Source: Liolophura sinensis (lineage: Eukaryota; Mollusca; Polyplacophora; Chitonida; Chitonidae). From it: a stretch of 64,000 bases of DNA. The notes under the pieces are model-generated. The model had not been told where the DNA came from, did no database searches, and worked only from the letters and a program-made list of their open reading frames with translations. The stretch's first letter is position 1. Each line of letters begins with the position of its first letter. The stretch is from assembly GCF_032854445.1 (NCBI RefSeq), contig NC_088304.1:28095732-28159731 (forward strand), given 5' to 3'. Below are positions 1-11,500 of the stretch, piece after piece. Made by a program: the position numbers and the translations under genes.

Positions 1-1
1 T

Positions 2-661
2 GTAGACAGAGATAGCACTGATCTCAATGTTGTACATCCTAGTGGAGTTGCTATCTCTTGTTTTCCAGTGCCAAGTTGTAAGAGAGAGTTAAAGCGTTTT
101 TTGGGCATGGCAGGTTATTATCGTAAGTTCTGTAGGAACTTTTCATTTGTTAGTGAGCCATTAACTCAGCTGTTAAAGAAAGGTGCTAAATTCTTGTGGT
201 CCATTGAGTGTCAGAGATCTTTTGATAGATTAAAGGCCATGCTAAGCAGCGGCCCCATACTTGTAGCACCTGATTTTAATTTACCATTTAAGCTAGCTGT
301 TGATGCTAGTGATATATCTGCTGGGGCAGTTTTGTTACAAGAAAATGAAACAGATCACGTTGATCACCCTGTATGTTTTTTCTCTCGCAAATTTGACAAG
401 TGCCAGAGAAATTATTCGACAATAGAAAAGGAGTGTCTGTCCTTGATTCTAGCATTACAGCATTTTGAAGTATATGTGACTTCGTCAAGTTACCCCATTG
501 TTGTGTATACAGATCACAATCCCTTAACCTTTTTGCACAAACTAAAAGGTAAAAACCGAAGATTGTTACGGTGGAGTTTGCTTTTGGAAGAATTTAATCT
601 AGAGATTAGACACATAAAAGGGAAAGATAATGTGATTGCTGATTGTTTGTCACGTGTCTAG
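2..661 (+). CDS. Ty3/gypsy retrotransposon Pol, C-terminal RT thumb and RNase H (5' end outside window)
   Basis: The frame is open from base 2, so the gene enters from the left. It reads through the end of reverse transcriptase (FLGMAGYYRKFCRNFS near residue 35) into an RNase H domain with its acidic residues in place: FKLAVDASDISAGAVLLQ, then YSTIEKECLSLILALQHFE, then VVYTDHNPLTFL, and the closing HIKGKDNVIADCLSR. This tail is diagnostic of Ty3/gypsy pol. The frame is undamaged here. What is odd is the end: a stop follows RNase H by one codon, and only 117 bases separate it from the LTR, so the integrase that normally follows RNase H is not there. Either integrase lies upstream (Gmr1-like order) or was deleted. 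Confidence 0.93.
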   Translation, partial: VDRDSTDLNVVHPSGVAISCFPVPSCKRELKRFLGMAGYYRKFCRNFSFVSEPLTQLLKKGAKFLWSIECQRSFDRLKAMLSSGPILVAPDFNLPFKLAVDASDISAGAVLLQENETDHVDHPVCFFSRKFDKCQRNYSTIEKECLSLILALQHFEVYVTSSSYPIVVYTDHNPLTFLHKLKGKNRRLLRWSLLLEEFNLEIRHIKGKDNVIADCLSRV

Positions 662-767
662 TTGGTTTTCTGCAGCTTTGTTTTTAAAGACTGTGGTAAA
701 CGTTATTATTATTATTCATGGTTATGAATATGTTAAAGAAAGTTTTATGCAAAACTTTCTTTCCCTG

Positions 768-780
768 AAGGGTGGGGGTG
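768..780 (+). other. Polypurine tract of the LTR element
   Basis: The run gaagggtgggggtg is almost pure purine and lies directly before the TGTTA that opens the LTR. This is the expected place for the primer of plus-strand DNA synthesis in an LTR retrotransposon. Confidence 0.6.
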
Positions 781-1782
781 TTATGTATGACTATTTAACG
801 TTTTCATGTACTGTTAGTCTGCGGACCTTTGTGAAAGCATAACAGGCCCTGTTATATATGTACAGTGCGGACCTGGCCGAAAGCACCTTGTTCAAGGCTC
901 TGTTTATTTAACTGGCTGTTCATTGGCTGTTAAACTCTGTGTTTAAAAATAGTTGAATCCACCTGGCACGTATATAAGCCGTGTTTTCTGTGCAGAGTGG
1001 AGGTATTTTTTTTTTTTGCTGCATCCACTGGGAGCCAGGAGAGTGTGCGACGCTCTCGTATAGAGTCCATTATGTTTATATGAGCTGGTGATGCCAGTTT
1101 CATTTGGGAGGACAGTTTTTTATGCCGGCACCGTTTGTGTACCACAGTAGTACTGATGTCTGGTTTATGTGAATTTCTGCGGAAGTCACGTTTATTGGTG
1201 TTCGGATCTTTATTATGATTATACAGTGTGGACTGTGTAATTTGTTTAACACGCTGACCTCACCTGACCGACAAGGTCGTCAAGGACTCTAAACTGAAGT
1301 TTTCAGTTTTGCAAAGGACGTTCGTTCTGCCACAAGGTGACATTACTCTACGTCTCTGAACGGCTCGTTTGTGAGTTTCTGCGGGAGCTGACTGTTCTAA
1401 AAGTGGATTATACCTCCATGCCTGTATTTACCCTGTGTTGTGCTCTGCGGGTGTGACGTCATTCAAAGGCTTGACTGTTCCAGTTCTGTGTAACCTGTGT
1501 ACTGTGTTCGTGTTCGTTATCCTAGCGAAGTACATGTCTAGGACAATTTGTGAATTGTGTGTTTATCCCATGGTCTTTACGTTGGATTTCCTGGAATACA
1601 TTCCTTGGGATGCAAAGGTGAACTGGAAACTTGTAAAGACCGGTAATACTGATGTGTATGTTGTTGTTGTTGTTGAACTGTTTGTAAAACTGTACGTCTC
1701 ATTTATATATATAAAGCATTGTTTACATTGTAATATTGAGTCACTGAGTCTGTTTTCTGTTGCCGTTTTCAATACCGTAACA
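779..1782 (+). mobile_element. 3' long terminal repeat, about 1.0 kb
   Basis: The segment begins TGTTA just after the polypurine tract and ends TAACA, giving a 5-base inverted terminus with TG...CA ends, as in gypsy LTRs. It holds a TATA-like box near 971. The 5' LTR lies outside the window, so the boundary is inferred from termini only, not from comparing the two LTRs. A 209-residue open frame starting at 1435 runs across the LTR end and is not considered a gene. Confidence 0.6.
971..977 (+). promoter_or_regulatory. TATA-like box in the LTR
   Basis: The string cacgtatataagccg lies about 190 bases into the LTR, a plausible core promoter for U3. No start site can be seen from sequence alone. 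Confidence 0.35.
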
Positions 1783-1802
1783 ACATATATTATATCTTCT
1801 TG

Positions 1803-2095
1803 TGGTAAGGTGAGCCCATGCCGCCTTAGTTCTGCAGCCATTGAAGTATCACGCCGAGAAGACACCATACATGACACGCTCACCCAATCACATTATATAC
1901 TGACACCAGGCCAAGCAGTCATGTTTGCTTGCCCTAACTGCAAATTGCCGAGCGCCAAGCGATGCTGCAACAAGTACCGTTTTAAAAGTATGACAGGGGT
2001 CTGTTCCGGGACCTCACCAGACCACGGAAGCGGTCACCATGAGAATGACTTAATTCAAAAGTGAGTGAGTGCTTTTGGTTTAACGTCGTACCTTA
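1803..2095. repeat. Interspersed repeat, SINE-like, next to the LTR
   Basis: The segment ends gtgagtgagtgcttttgg followed by gtttaacgtcgta, the same tail found on the tRNA-derived repeats at 23858 and 27157. The body (from ggtaaggtgagcccatgcc) is not shared with those copies. It is probably a different SINE subfamily or a composite. I see no gene in it. Confidence 0.35.
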
Positions 2096-3468
2096 ATTCT
2101 AGACCAGTCAAGTCTAATAAATTGCATTTATATCCCCGCATTTTTTTTACCTCATTGCGCTTAAGTCATGTGCAAGGGGTGTGTAATTTGCTACTATTTA
2201 TGCATTTACATGAACAGTTGAAATAAAACCCGGAATGAGGTAAATTGACAGGAGCCCGTATTTCAATGGTTCGTTTGCCAGCGATCACACTGTCGTTGCT
2301 GCTCTGGTTTTTCTGTCTATGCTGTACGTTTTAAATTACTATAGATGTATATATGGTTTAAATGAATTAATACATGTATGATATTATACTTTAGTAGTCA
2401 ACTGAGTTTTCATTCATTACATGAATGGATGAAATTTAAAAACTCAAAAAAATATAAAACAACATTCGCAGCAAAGAATATTGTATTAGTGGTAAAGGTA
2501 TAAAGAAATGTGCTAAATGGATGGCGTTTGTTTCTAAATGGTGAACAAGAAGCACCTGTATAATTGTTCTGAAGTCTTTGATCATTACTTAAGTACAAAT
2601 TAGTGGTCTTCTTTTTTGCAAGTGGTTTTGAAAATTCATGTATGTTCCGTTTTTGTTGAGCGACAAAGATTTTATTCGAATATTGTCTTTCCATTGATGA
2701 ATAAAGTTTTGAAAACATTGCTGTTATCATATGCTGGATCAAATTCCATTTGTTACTTTGGACCCAATATAAAATGTCAATAGTGATGCTTTACAGCTTG
2801 TTTCTGAGCATCCAGTGCAGCTCGTTTATAACTCTCCTGTTGAACAAGAACAGTTTGACAGGAATATGAAACAAATACGTAAGGGTTGGCAAACTTATTA
2901 CCAACGCTTGATCAGAGCTCCTTATTTGATTGTTACTCGACCGTGCAAAGCCAAGTTTTCCGGTCGTATACATAGGTTTTCGTCATTCTTTCCGATGGCA
3001 ATCTATTTGCGTATTTTTGGAACAAAACGGCGTCTTCTATGTCTATTTGTACCACGTAAGTATAAAACCAAACACTACAGTTGTGTGGTCGATTAATCTA
3101 GGGACTGTTCCTCTTTCACCGTTCAGCAGAAATTCAACATCTTAGCCTGTAGACCTCGTCTCCTTTCTTTTTTATCGTTGTTATAACAATAGCCACTTAA
3201 TCGATTTTTTATTGGGTTTTTCTTGTTTACTAGTTGTTTTTTTTAGGGCGTATTGTTGCTTTCAACACTACAATATCACGGTAGTGTCCCCTTGTAGCAC
3301 AGTCAAAATTTGTAGGGGGCAAAACCGCTTTATAATGTAGACCTCTTACGGTCAAGATGGTGTTGTTTCTACTCCCGTATCTGGACACTTATATCCCACC
3401 CTGTTCTAAAAACATGGAGTCTAGTACAAATTGCCACCACGTGCACACCACTCGATGTTTCGTAGGCT

Positions 3469-3530
3469 GATATTTATTTATTTGATCGGTGTTTTACGCG
3501 ATACTCAAGAATATTTCACTTCTATTGGTT
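3469..3530 (-). repeat. SINE family 1, 3' tail fragment
   Basis: The strings tttatttgatcggtgtttta and tactcaagaatatttcactt match the tail of the tRNA-derived SINE seen complete at 58440. Only the tail remains, as expected of a 5'-truncated copy in minus orientation. Confidence 0.7.
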
Positions 3531-4570
3531 GAGATATTCTCCTGACAGGGGTAATACATTTTTATATGTGAACTGCTAGTTGAGAGCAATCGCTTGACAA
3601 TTCCCCTTTTAGAATTAATAGTACAATGATACGATAATACGACAATGGCCTTATCCAGCTTTTATAGTCATATCTATGTCATGGCAAATCCAATATAAGT
3701 TCATTGCTCTAAGTGTTTGGTATGTATTTCCTCTATGTTGTGCAGTACTCAGTATCGCCAGTCCACTTGCACTAGAATCGTTCCCCTCCCCCCCCCCCCC
3801 GTACTCTGTACCTCCTCCCGCACTAAGCATCTACAGCACAGTAGTTACGACTGCCGGTCCATTTGCACTAAAATGTTGTATGATGTGTACCGATTTAGTA
3901 CTGTCTCAAATTTATGAGAATTTTCTGTACATTCCTTTACATGCTGTATCTGTATCACCGTGCTAACATCAGTACATGGAGCTTCGTCTGTTTTCATCTC
4001 TTGATCTTAGCCGGTCAAATTAAGAAGATCATATGAGGGCATCTTTACCATTCCTACAAATTCAGTCCTATACTTTTTAGGGCAGTATGGGTGGAGCTGA
4101 CCCTAAATTCTAGCCTTCTAATTGGTTATAATACAAATTTATACAGACAACTTCCTGTCACATTATTCATAAGAATTTCAAGCCACTCTCGGTTAAACGA
4201 AACAAGCAATGAATGGTAACTTTTGTATGTAGTGAAACTGAAGAAAGCTTTGTAGCCTTTGATATTCATGTAGCGGCGCCCAGTTGTATTAAACACAGAT
4301 TCAATTAGTGATGAAATACCATTAATTCGATTTTTGCCCGGAATAACAGAATAGACAGTACAGAAATCCCAAGTGGGGACGTACTTATACGGTTCCTGTA
4401 TTTCAGCGTCTAGTTCTTTCGTTGAGATGGTTGGAACTTTTAAAAATCCATATATGCTTCATGCCTAAATGTTTAACAGTTTTATAACGGTAATTTTCCC
4501 AAAACGGCTCTACTTCTCGCAGTGCCTTCCGTAAGACAGAAGATACAAGTTTGTTGAAACTGGGAGCTTT

Positions 4571-4831
4571 ACATTATTTATTTATTTGATTGGTGTTTTA
4601 CGCCGTACTCAAGAATATTTCACTTATACGACGGCGGTCAGCACTAAGGGGGGAGGAAACCGGGAAGAGTCTGGTGGAAACCCACGACCATCCGCAGGTT
4701 GCTCTTCCCACGTGCGGCCGGAAAGGTAGCCAGCATGGGCTGGACTTGAACTCACAGCGACCGCATTGGTGAGAGGCTCCTGAGTAATTACGCTGCACTA
4801 GCGCGCTAACCAAACAAGCCACGGAGGTCTT
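4571..4831 (-). mobile_element. SINE family 1, near full length
   Basis: Read on the minus strand this copy runs from a tRNA-like head (gtggcttgtttggttagcgc, near A-box form) through gtgagttcaagtcc (B box) and the conserved centre around ccgcaggttgctcttccc to the tail ending caatcaaataaataaat. A short direct repeat agcttt flanks it at 4565 and 4832, likely the target-site duplication. Confidence 0.85.
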
Positions 4832-4955
4832 AGCTTTTTGTTAGGGAGAGGGAAATATTGCATTTTCGGAACCCAGTTTGGAAAAGAACGGAATAAACTT
4901 TGCGAAAGGGTTGACGTTTATAATAGTTCTTATGTTGACTTCCTCTCCGGACGTA

Positions 4956-4956
<1 letters not shown>

Positions 4957-5007
<51 letters not shown>
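4957..5007. repeat. (TA)n microsatellite
   Basis: About 24 uninterrupted TA dinucleotides. Short open frames that cross it encode only repeated Tyr-Ile. Confidence 0.95.
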
Positions 5008-5009
<2 letters not shown>

Positions 5010-5188
5010 CATATGATAAAATTCAGGCGAGACTGTTTTTTTACTAACCTGAATTGTTATTATACTGCTAACCAGTTCTACGTTTCTGCCAATCTGTCAC
5101 TGCTGAATTTAGGAAGATTTTTACCTGTGACACAAACTTAATGTATATGTTAATAAGCGGAGTATTCAACTTTAAATATACTGCCCAG

Positions 5189-5304
5189 CCCAAGAATGTC
5201 TCCAACAATTCCTAAGTGGAGCAGACTGTTACACAATACGCAGTAAATTCGGTTCTCAGCACATCGAGTTCTACGGTGACGACCAGCCTTGCCAGACCTT
5301 TTGA
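5189..5304 (+). CDS. Orphan terminal exon, PAN/apple-like fragment
   Basis: After an acceptor (actgcccag) the frame reads QECLQQFLSGADCYTIRS and ends GDDQPCQTF plus TGA, about 38 residues with three cysteines spaced as in PAN/apple domains. Entry is in phase 1, the phase used by every intron of the lectin gene that starts 226 bases downstream, whose last exon is also PAN-like. I infer the last exon of a related, upstream gene in tandem, or a relic of one. No partner exons were recognised between the LTR and here, and the upstream pyrimidine tract is poor. A chance frame is possible. Confidence 0.35.
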
Positions 5305-5529
5305 TCTTATTAGGTACTTATTAAAATGTTCTACACGAGACTAAATAATCTTCCTTATCGATCTCTACCTAACGTTAAAACATCAGTCGGGATATACTCA
5401 TGTATTATTTCAAACTTCACGTAAGCAGTTGTCCATTATGCAGTGTTGTTTTGACGTCGCTACCACAACCCACGAACTTCAGGGAAGCATCTGGTCGAGA
5501 ACTCCTAACATTACTGGAGCTGTTAGGAA

Positions 5530-5596
5530 ATGTGTCTGAAGTGTGGGCATATTTTCGTCATTCTCTCAGCCATACCCTTAGTCTACAGTGACAATG
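5530..5596 (+). CDS. Lectin gene exon 1: signal peptide
   Basis: ATG at 5530 is preceded in frame by TAG at 5524, so this is the first possible start. It encodes MCLKCGHIFVILSAIPLVYS, a short hydrophobic stretch with a small residue at the likely cleavage site. The donor aatg/gtaagtt is strong and leaves phase 1, matching the next acceptor to make Asn-Glu at the junction. Confidence 0.65.
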
Positions 5597-8500
5597 GTAA
5601 GTTAATCTGACACAATTTCATCTGTAGAATTATGTCGCGTACACATACACTGTCGGTATGTTGTAACGATCAGGTCAATAATAAGATCTATTGCCGAACG
5701 TCTGACTTGTAATAGTACATGACCAAACTCTCAGGAAATGCATCCAAAATACAGACTGATTTCCATCTGACGGCGTTGCCTGTGATCAGTTTATCTGAGA
5801 ACATTTAAAAACTTAACAGTGTGCATCGCATGAAACTATCTCTCTGCACGTTAAACACGATCACCGTCGTGTGATCGTCGGGTAAACACATGTACATACA
5901 GACTGTACAAATGTTCACGTTAAACACGATCACCGTCGTATGATCGTTGGGTAAACACATGTACACACATATTGTACAAATACATGGAAGGTTATCCGTA
6001 AGACTTTCATCCAAACTGAAAAGAGACACCATCAAAAATGAACATCAGAACGTGTGTCTAACACCCCTGAACAATTAAGGCAGGCACTACCTTCATGTCT
6101 CCCATGCCCAGGGGGCAGTGATACGCACCAGCTCGCTTTCCTGTACCGATATTTTTAAGTATGTTTGTATCTTTTGGCAGGATCAATGGGACGTACAAGT
6201 CCAGAAAAGCTGGATGTTATTCAGCCAGTCTTTGGCTATTATTCTTATATAAATGGTATGACTCAAGAGACCATGTAGTTTTAACGAGGTGTCTGGCGTT
6301 TAAAACACATCTTTTTTACTGATGGAAGCACTGTTACGTTGTGTATGGTGCCTGGTAAGGAATCAAACACATCATAGCTGCTTGTAGGGACCATCTCTAT
6401 GTTCCACAAAGAATCTACACTGTCGGCTATATATTCGATTTCTTTGAACAATGTTGTCATTAGATATTTGAGGACTGTTGGCATGTATAAAAAAACTTCT
6501 TCATTATGTATGAACGTATGTTTTCTAACATCAATAATATCAAATATTGTAATTAACTAGTTTTAACTAACATAATGCCGCTTTGAAGTTAAGCCCTAAT
6601 CATTTATTTACTCTTTCGTTCTATTTCTGGCTCAGCTTGAAACTAGCAGGCACTAGCTGAAGAGCGATGGTTTATTATCGTAAGAGTAAAATAGAAAGGT
6701 TATAAATCCTAATGATATCAATAAATAATACAAGCAAATCTATGGGTCGAACATTCGTATACCAGCCGTTGAACAAGATCCAGGTTCCAGGTCACTAATC
6801 GCAAGAAAAAACTGGAAAAGCAATCCAACTGAAGACATTTCCTTTCATTTCGCCAGTATAAAATTTCTCTCAAAATTCTTTCAAATAATTATGGAATAGT
6901 CTATGAATACATCCAGGTCATAACAGTAATAAGAGAAATATAAGCGTCAAGACCGACATTCCTATACCATTCGTAGTCCGTAAAGGGCGTTCCAAGTCGA
7001 TAATCGCAAGATCCATTTCCAAAACAACGTTTAACACTAACTCCCAAAGACAAAGGTATGAAAGAAATTATACAAATAAGAAATAAAGCCGGTAACACAC
7101 AAGGGACAAGCGGTCATCAGTTTTCAACGATGCCGGGCAGACAATGAATATCCCTGGCATGAATTCCATATCAAAGTTCAAATTCGTGGTCCGTGAATGA
7201 GTTCCATGTCAAATAACAATTAAACAAGTATCTCAGTCGCGCTTTAATTGCAACTGTTCATAAAGGCATCATACTGATGTAATTAGCATGGCTACCTTTA
7301 CGGCCCCTAGCCCCAGGTTAAGCGGTATTAGATACAGTTCGAAAATGACGAGCGTTACAGACCTTAACCGATCAGATTGTGATTCAAAAGTAACGGACGA
7401 TTAAGTCTTTCCCGTTAATATGTAAAGATCTCATGCTACAAGAGGCGCCATCTATGACGTTACACATGACATACAAGCTAGACGGTTACACTGGGCAACC
7501 AGCGCCATCTATGTTGTTAAATACCATGTACGTGATAAATATGTACATAGGGATAACAGCGCCGTCTATGTGGTTGATCACAATGCAGATCGCCAGAGAT
7601 TCTGAACGCTCTGTCCATACCTGCCAACGAGAGTGTTATACTCATTGTAAAATTTGAGAAACTAAGAATGAAGGCGTTTGATGGAGTATCCTTGACAAAC
7701 TAGTTTTTGAACTAGCAACTTGTGACGCAGATTACAGTCATCACAATTAACGCAAGATCTGACAAAGGCTACAAGGCGAGATATGTATACGCCATATGCA
7801 GGATCCTTTGGTACATTGCTATCTAAATACGGATAATTTACAAATATCAAAATTGAAATTATCCGTTTTGTCGTAAAGGCGGCGTGAAAGGAGACCTTGT
7901 TCGTCTTTGTACAGATATAGATCCAAATAAGATGTACCATCAGGACTATCTGTTGTCTACTTAAAATCCAATGAAGGCGGATAGATTTCCTTCACCGCTT
8001 CAGCAATATGGGGATTATTTAATGCCAGTAGATCATCAAAGACCCAACACTTCGTGTATAAAAATGTCACGAATATCATACTAATAAATCAACTTGTAAT
8101 TAGGTGAATGTCCTGTTGAAACTTGTAACACACGCTATTTCAGAACTTCGCCTTGACAAGAATGCAAGTGTAGATTGGTGTAACAGCCTTGAAGGATGGG
8201 CGAACGTGATTCATGGAAACTTCTGCGACACCATACACCAGACGAGAGTGACGTGGACAGACGCAGTCAATATGTGCAAAGTGAATGGTGGCGTGCTCTT
8301 TAAGGCGGACGATAAGGAAAAAGCGGCTGCTACTTTGCTGGCGGATGGAATTGTAGTAGTACGATTATGGACTAGTGCAAAAGAACGTGGGGACAAATTT
8401 TACTGGATAGATGGTGATGTGCATATTTAATATAACCATGTGACCATTACCATCGATTATTTATTATCTGCTTTCTTACTTATTTACGTTTCTGTCTGTA

Positions 8501-11500
8501 TTTCCTTTTCTTGTTTTATTTTGTCGTTCCCTTTTCATTTTGCGATGTTGTATAACCAAGATATCACAACTTAATATAAGTAAAACCGCGAACATTGAGA
8601 AAGCTCCGTCATTTGATCAATTTCAACCAACAAGGGTTGGAGGACTGAAATGTTTCTACTGCCGCCATGCAAACTCTGTTTGGCCTTTCAGCCATGTGTG
8701 CGTGGGGTAGGAGTCACGTGTAATCGCCTTCCGGGCTGCTCTAACGATTCAGATGAAAGTTGATATATAAATCGATGGTTGTGTTAAAACCACATATTCG
8801 TATACTAAACATCAAGCAAAATGGACGTTCCGGCTCAATTATCACAAGGCCAGTTCTGAAAACGACGCTTAACACAGGTCAATACAGAACTAAGAATATA
8901 TAATATGTACGTTATTAGAACGGTTTTGTACTAACAGAAGCAGTCATCAAGGGAAGGAATATTCTACAGTGGAAGTGAATGAATTGAATCAGAATTCAAA
9001 TCGCGTGTCCTGCCAGATTATAAATTGTCGAGAATAAAAAATATGCATATTACTTTCGCTTTCATTGCAACTGCACATATATCCAAATTGGGGACCCATT
9101 TCAACGCAATGAATACATCGCCTGGATTTTGCAGGATTAAACAAAGTAGGACTTCGCGGAATTACCTCTCTTGAGCTCTCCCGTATAAAAAAGTGCGTTT
9201 TCAGGAGTAAACAATGATTAGGTTGAGCCTCAGTATTATGTTGTCTAATGGCAGGTTTCGGGGTTAAAGCTGTATAAACTTGATGAAGACCTAGCATTAG
9301 GACAACTTTTAATTTTGTAAACTTCGGAGGTAATTTTAAAATCCTTAACCTAATTAAGTACAAAACACAGCTTCGCTTAACCATTTAGCCTGAAAAACAC
9401 TGACTTCATTCAGGATATCTCGACATCGTAACTCGCAAAGACTGATGTGATGTTATTGTTACATTTTGTTAGAAGATATTTGTCTCTGTCGTGACATAAC
9501 TCACGTACTGTATGCTTTAATAGACAAGGTCCCTGATCTTGTAGTTTCACTTCTCAAAAACTATCTCGCGTTACGTCACAGTCGCCCACGGGTGATAAGT
9601 GAGGTACTTCAGAGCAGGCCTTTTGTGAAGCAGATGTGAAAGACTCTGGACAATGTGCCCATATTTACTTACATGTCCTTTCTAGGTCTGTTTCTATCCT
9701 CCTTCCAAAGATAACTATGTTATGCATTCTGTGGGATATGTAAGGAATTATATGTACGAGTCAATATCGGGCCGTGTGCAAAGACATATTAAATACAGAC
9801 CGAGACTTCATGATTGTGCAACTGACCCCTTTTAAACAGGGGCTAGGGGCTTTATATTCATTGTGTTGAATTAGACCGCCGCTTTGTATATATGAAGAGT
9901 TGCAATAAAGCGCAAAACATACCTTGCCTCCTTACAGCATCATTGTTGACTGCTTCTCTTTGCGTGATTCCTTCCGTCTTCGTACTATACATACATTCTT
10001 TGTTCCTTATTGGTTTGTGTTTTTCTTGCGATTATTCACCTAGACTTTCCTTACTGATTGACGGCTGGTATACGAATGTTCGTTGCGACGCACAGATTCA
10101 AAGCAGACATTCGTATACCAATCGTCAACAGAGTGGCCGGTAATCACAAACCCCAAATCGACCCAAACCTCAAAACTATAAAAGTATATGAACTGCTATG
10201 TTAAGACGAATTTGGACAAAGAGAAACACTCGACAGTTTCCATTGATGTTGGAAAGACGCAAGGAATGTTCTAAAAAATGAATGAAATCAGTATCCAAAT
10301 GGTGTACAAATTATTTGCCTCGGTTGCACTTTGATTCCAATTGTTCGTGTATAAATTAGGGCGATTAGACGATAAAACCTTGAATGTCATACTCAGAAAA
10401 GTGTGCCAACTTAGTTGGTATATTAAATCGCCGAATTTTTCGTCGATCGCGGAGCTAGCTATCATCCTGTTGTTTACTTTATAAATAAGCAGACGTCAGA
10501 GAGCGCACACGGGAGATAACTGCAATAGAATAAACGCATTTGATCAATGGCTATTAGCACGTCATCGTTTGTTATTGCCTTGTAAAGGTATATATTATCT
10601 TGTGGTAGTGACATTGCTTTGCTTGAGCGCGTTATCTTTGTACATCATGTTTTTCGGAATATCACGTGACTGTGTATTTGTCCAATATAAAGGAAGAATC
10701 AATGTATGAGGTATAATAATATGTTTTGCGGATTATACTGTGACCGGTATTGGTCAAAGGAAACGAAAAATCAATCTATGAGGCATAATTTGTGTTGTCT
10801 TTTTAGTACATTTTTAATGAGCATATTTCATTCATTGGTAATCTATCCAAGAAATTTTGCACATGCGTGAAGGAAAGTTCCTCCAACAATCGGCTCAAGC
10901 TTTTGATCAAGGATCGAGGATTTGCATTACCGTTTTCCATTCGTAGACCTACTGCAGAGTTATTTTCACTCCACACTTGGTTTTCATCCTCTAGATGTAG
11001 TCTGCTTATCTTTAGGTGAGACCTTTCAAACCTATTTGGTCAACTGCCAAGTTGGTGAATTGTCATACCTAATTCATGCCGAAAAGCTTACACGTTGCGG
11101 TGATACCTTGAAACATCAGTAACTGAATCTTGACAAGTTTTGACAAATTCTCTTGCGAAGTGAAATGGCACGTCATGTGTAGATGTGTTGACTAGCTTTT
11201 CTGTCACATGAGAGTATTCAAATTTAAATGTTAAAACCCGTTTGCGGCGTCGTCGAACAGACTTTCAGGAAGTATTGATTTTAACGAAAATATCGCCTCT
11301 GACATGGTACTTTTGACGTCAAATTATCTTTGACGTCGTATTCCCTTAACGATTAAATTTATACAGTTGCATTTCGTGATCAGATGTTTGTCCCTTGTCC
11401 ATGACCATGCCGGCTTTCAGTGAATTAAATATGTAAAATTAAAGGTGTATTTTAAATAGATTATCATGACAACATGTGGGTTTGGTTAAGTGGTATCAGC

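Larger units (their letters stand above)
2096..5188. other. Intergenic stretch without a recognised gene
   Basis: AT-rich sequence. It contains a SINE tail at 3469-3530, a run of 14 C near 3787, a full SINE at 4571-4831 and a TA microsatellite at 4957-5007. A frame at 2815-3096 looks somewhat protein-like but matches nothing I know and has no clear splice context. Confidence 0.5.
5597..8143. other. Lectin gene intron 1
   Basis: Holds a two-copy 74-bp repeat with short palindromes (5836-5985), pieces of the dispersed repeat at 6755-7130 and 7210-7720, and three spaced copies of the gcgcc(a/g)tctatg motif (7441-7590). No further exon was recognised; an unseen small phase-1 exon cannot be excluded. 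Confidence 0.5.

Noticed and set aside
1435-2064. 209-codon plus-strand frame
   Set aside because: It crosses from the LTR into the adjoining repeat; composition is low-complexity in places and no domain is visible.
2815-3145. Frame starting MQLVYNSPVEQEQFDRNM
   Set aside because: Somewhat protein-like, but no family recognised, no clear splice sites and an opposite-strand frame of equal length. Left as unassigned.
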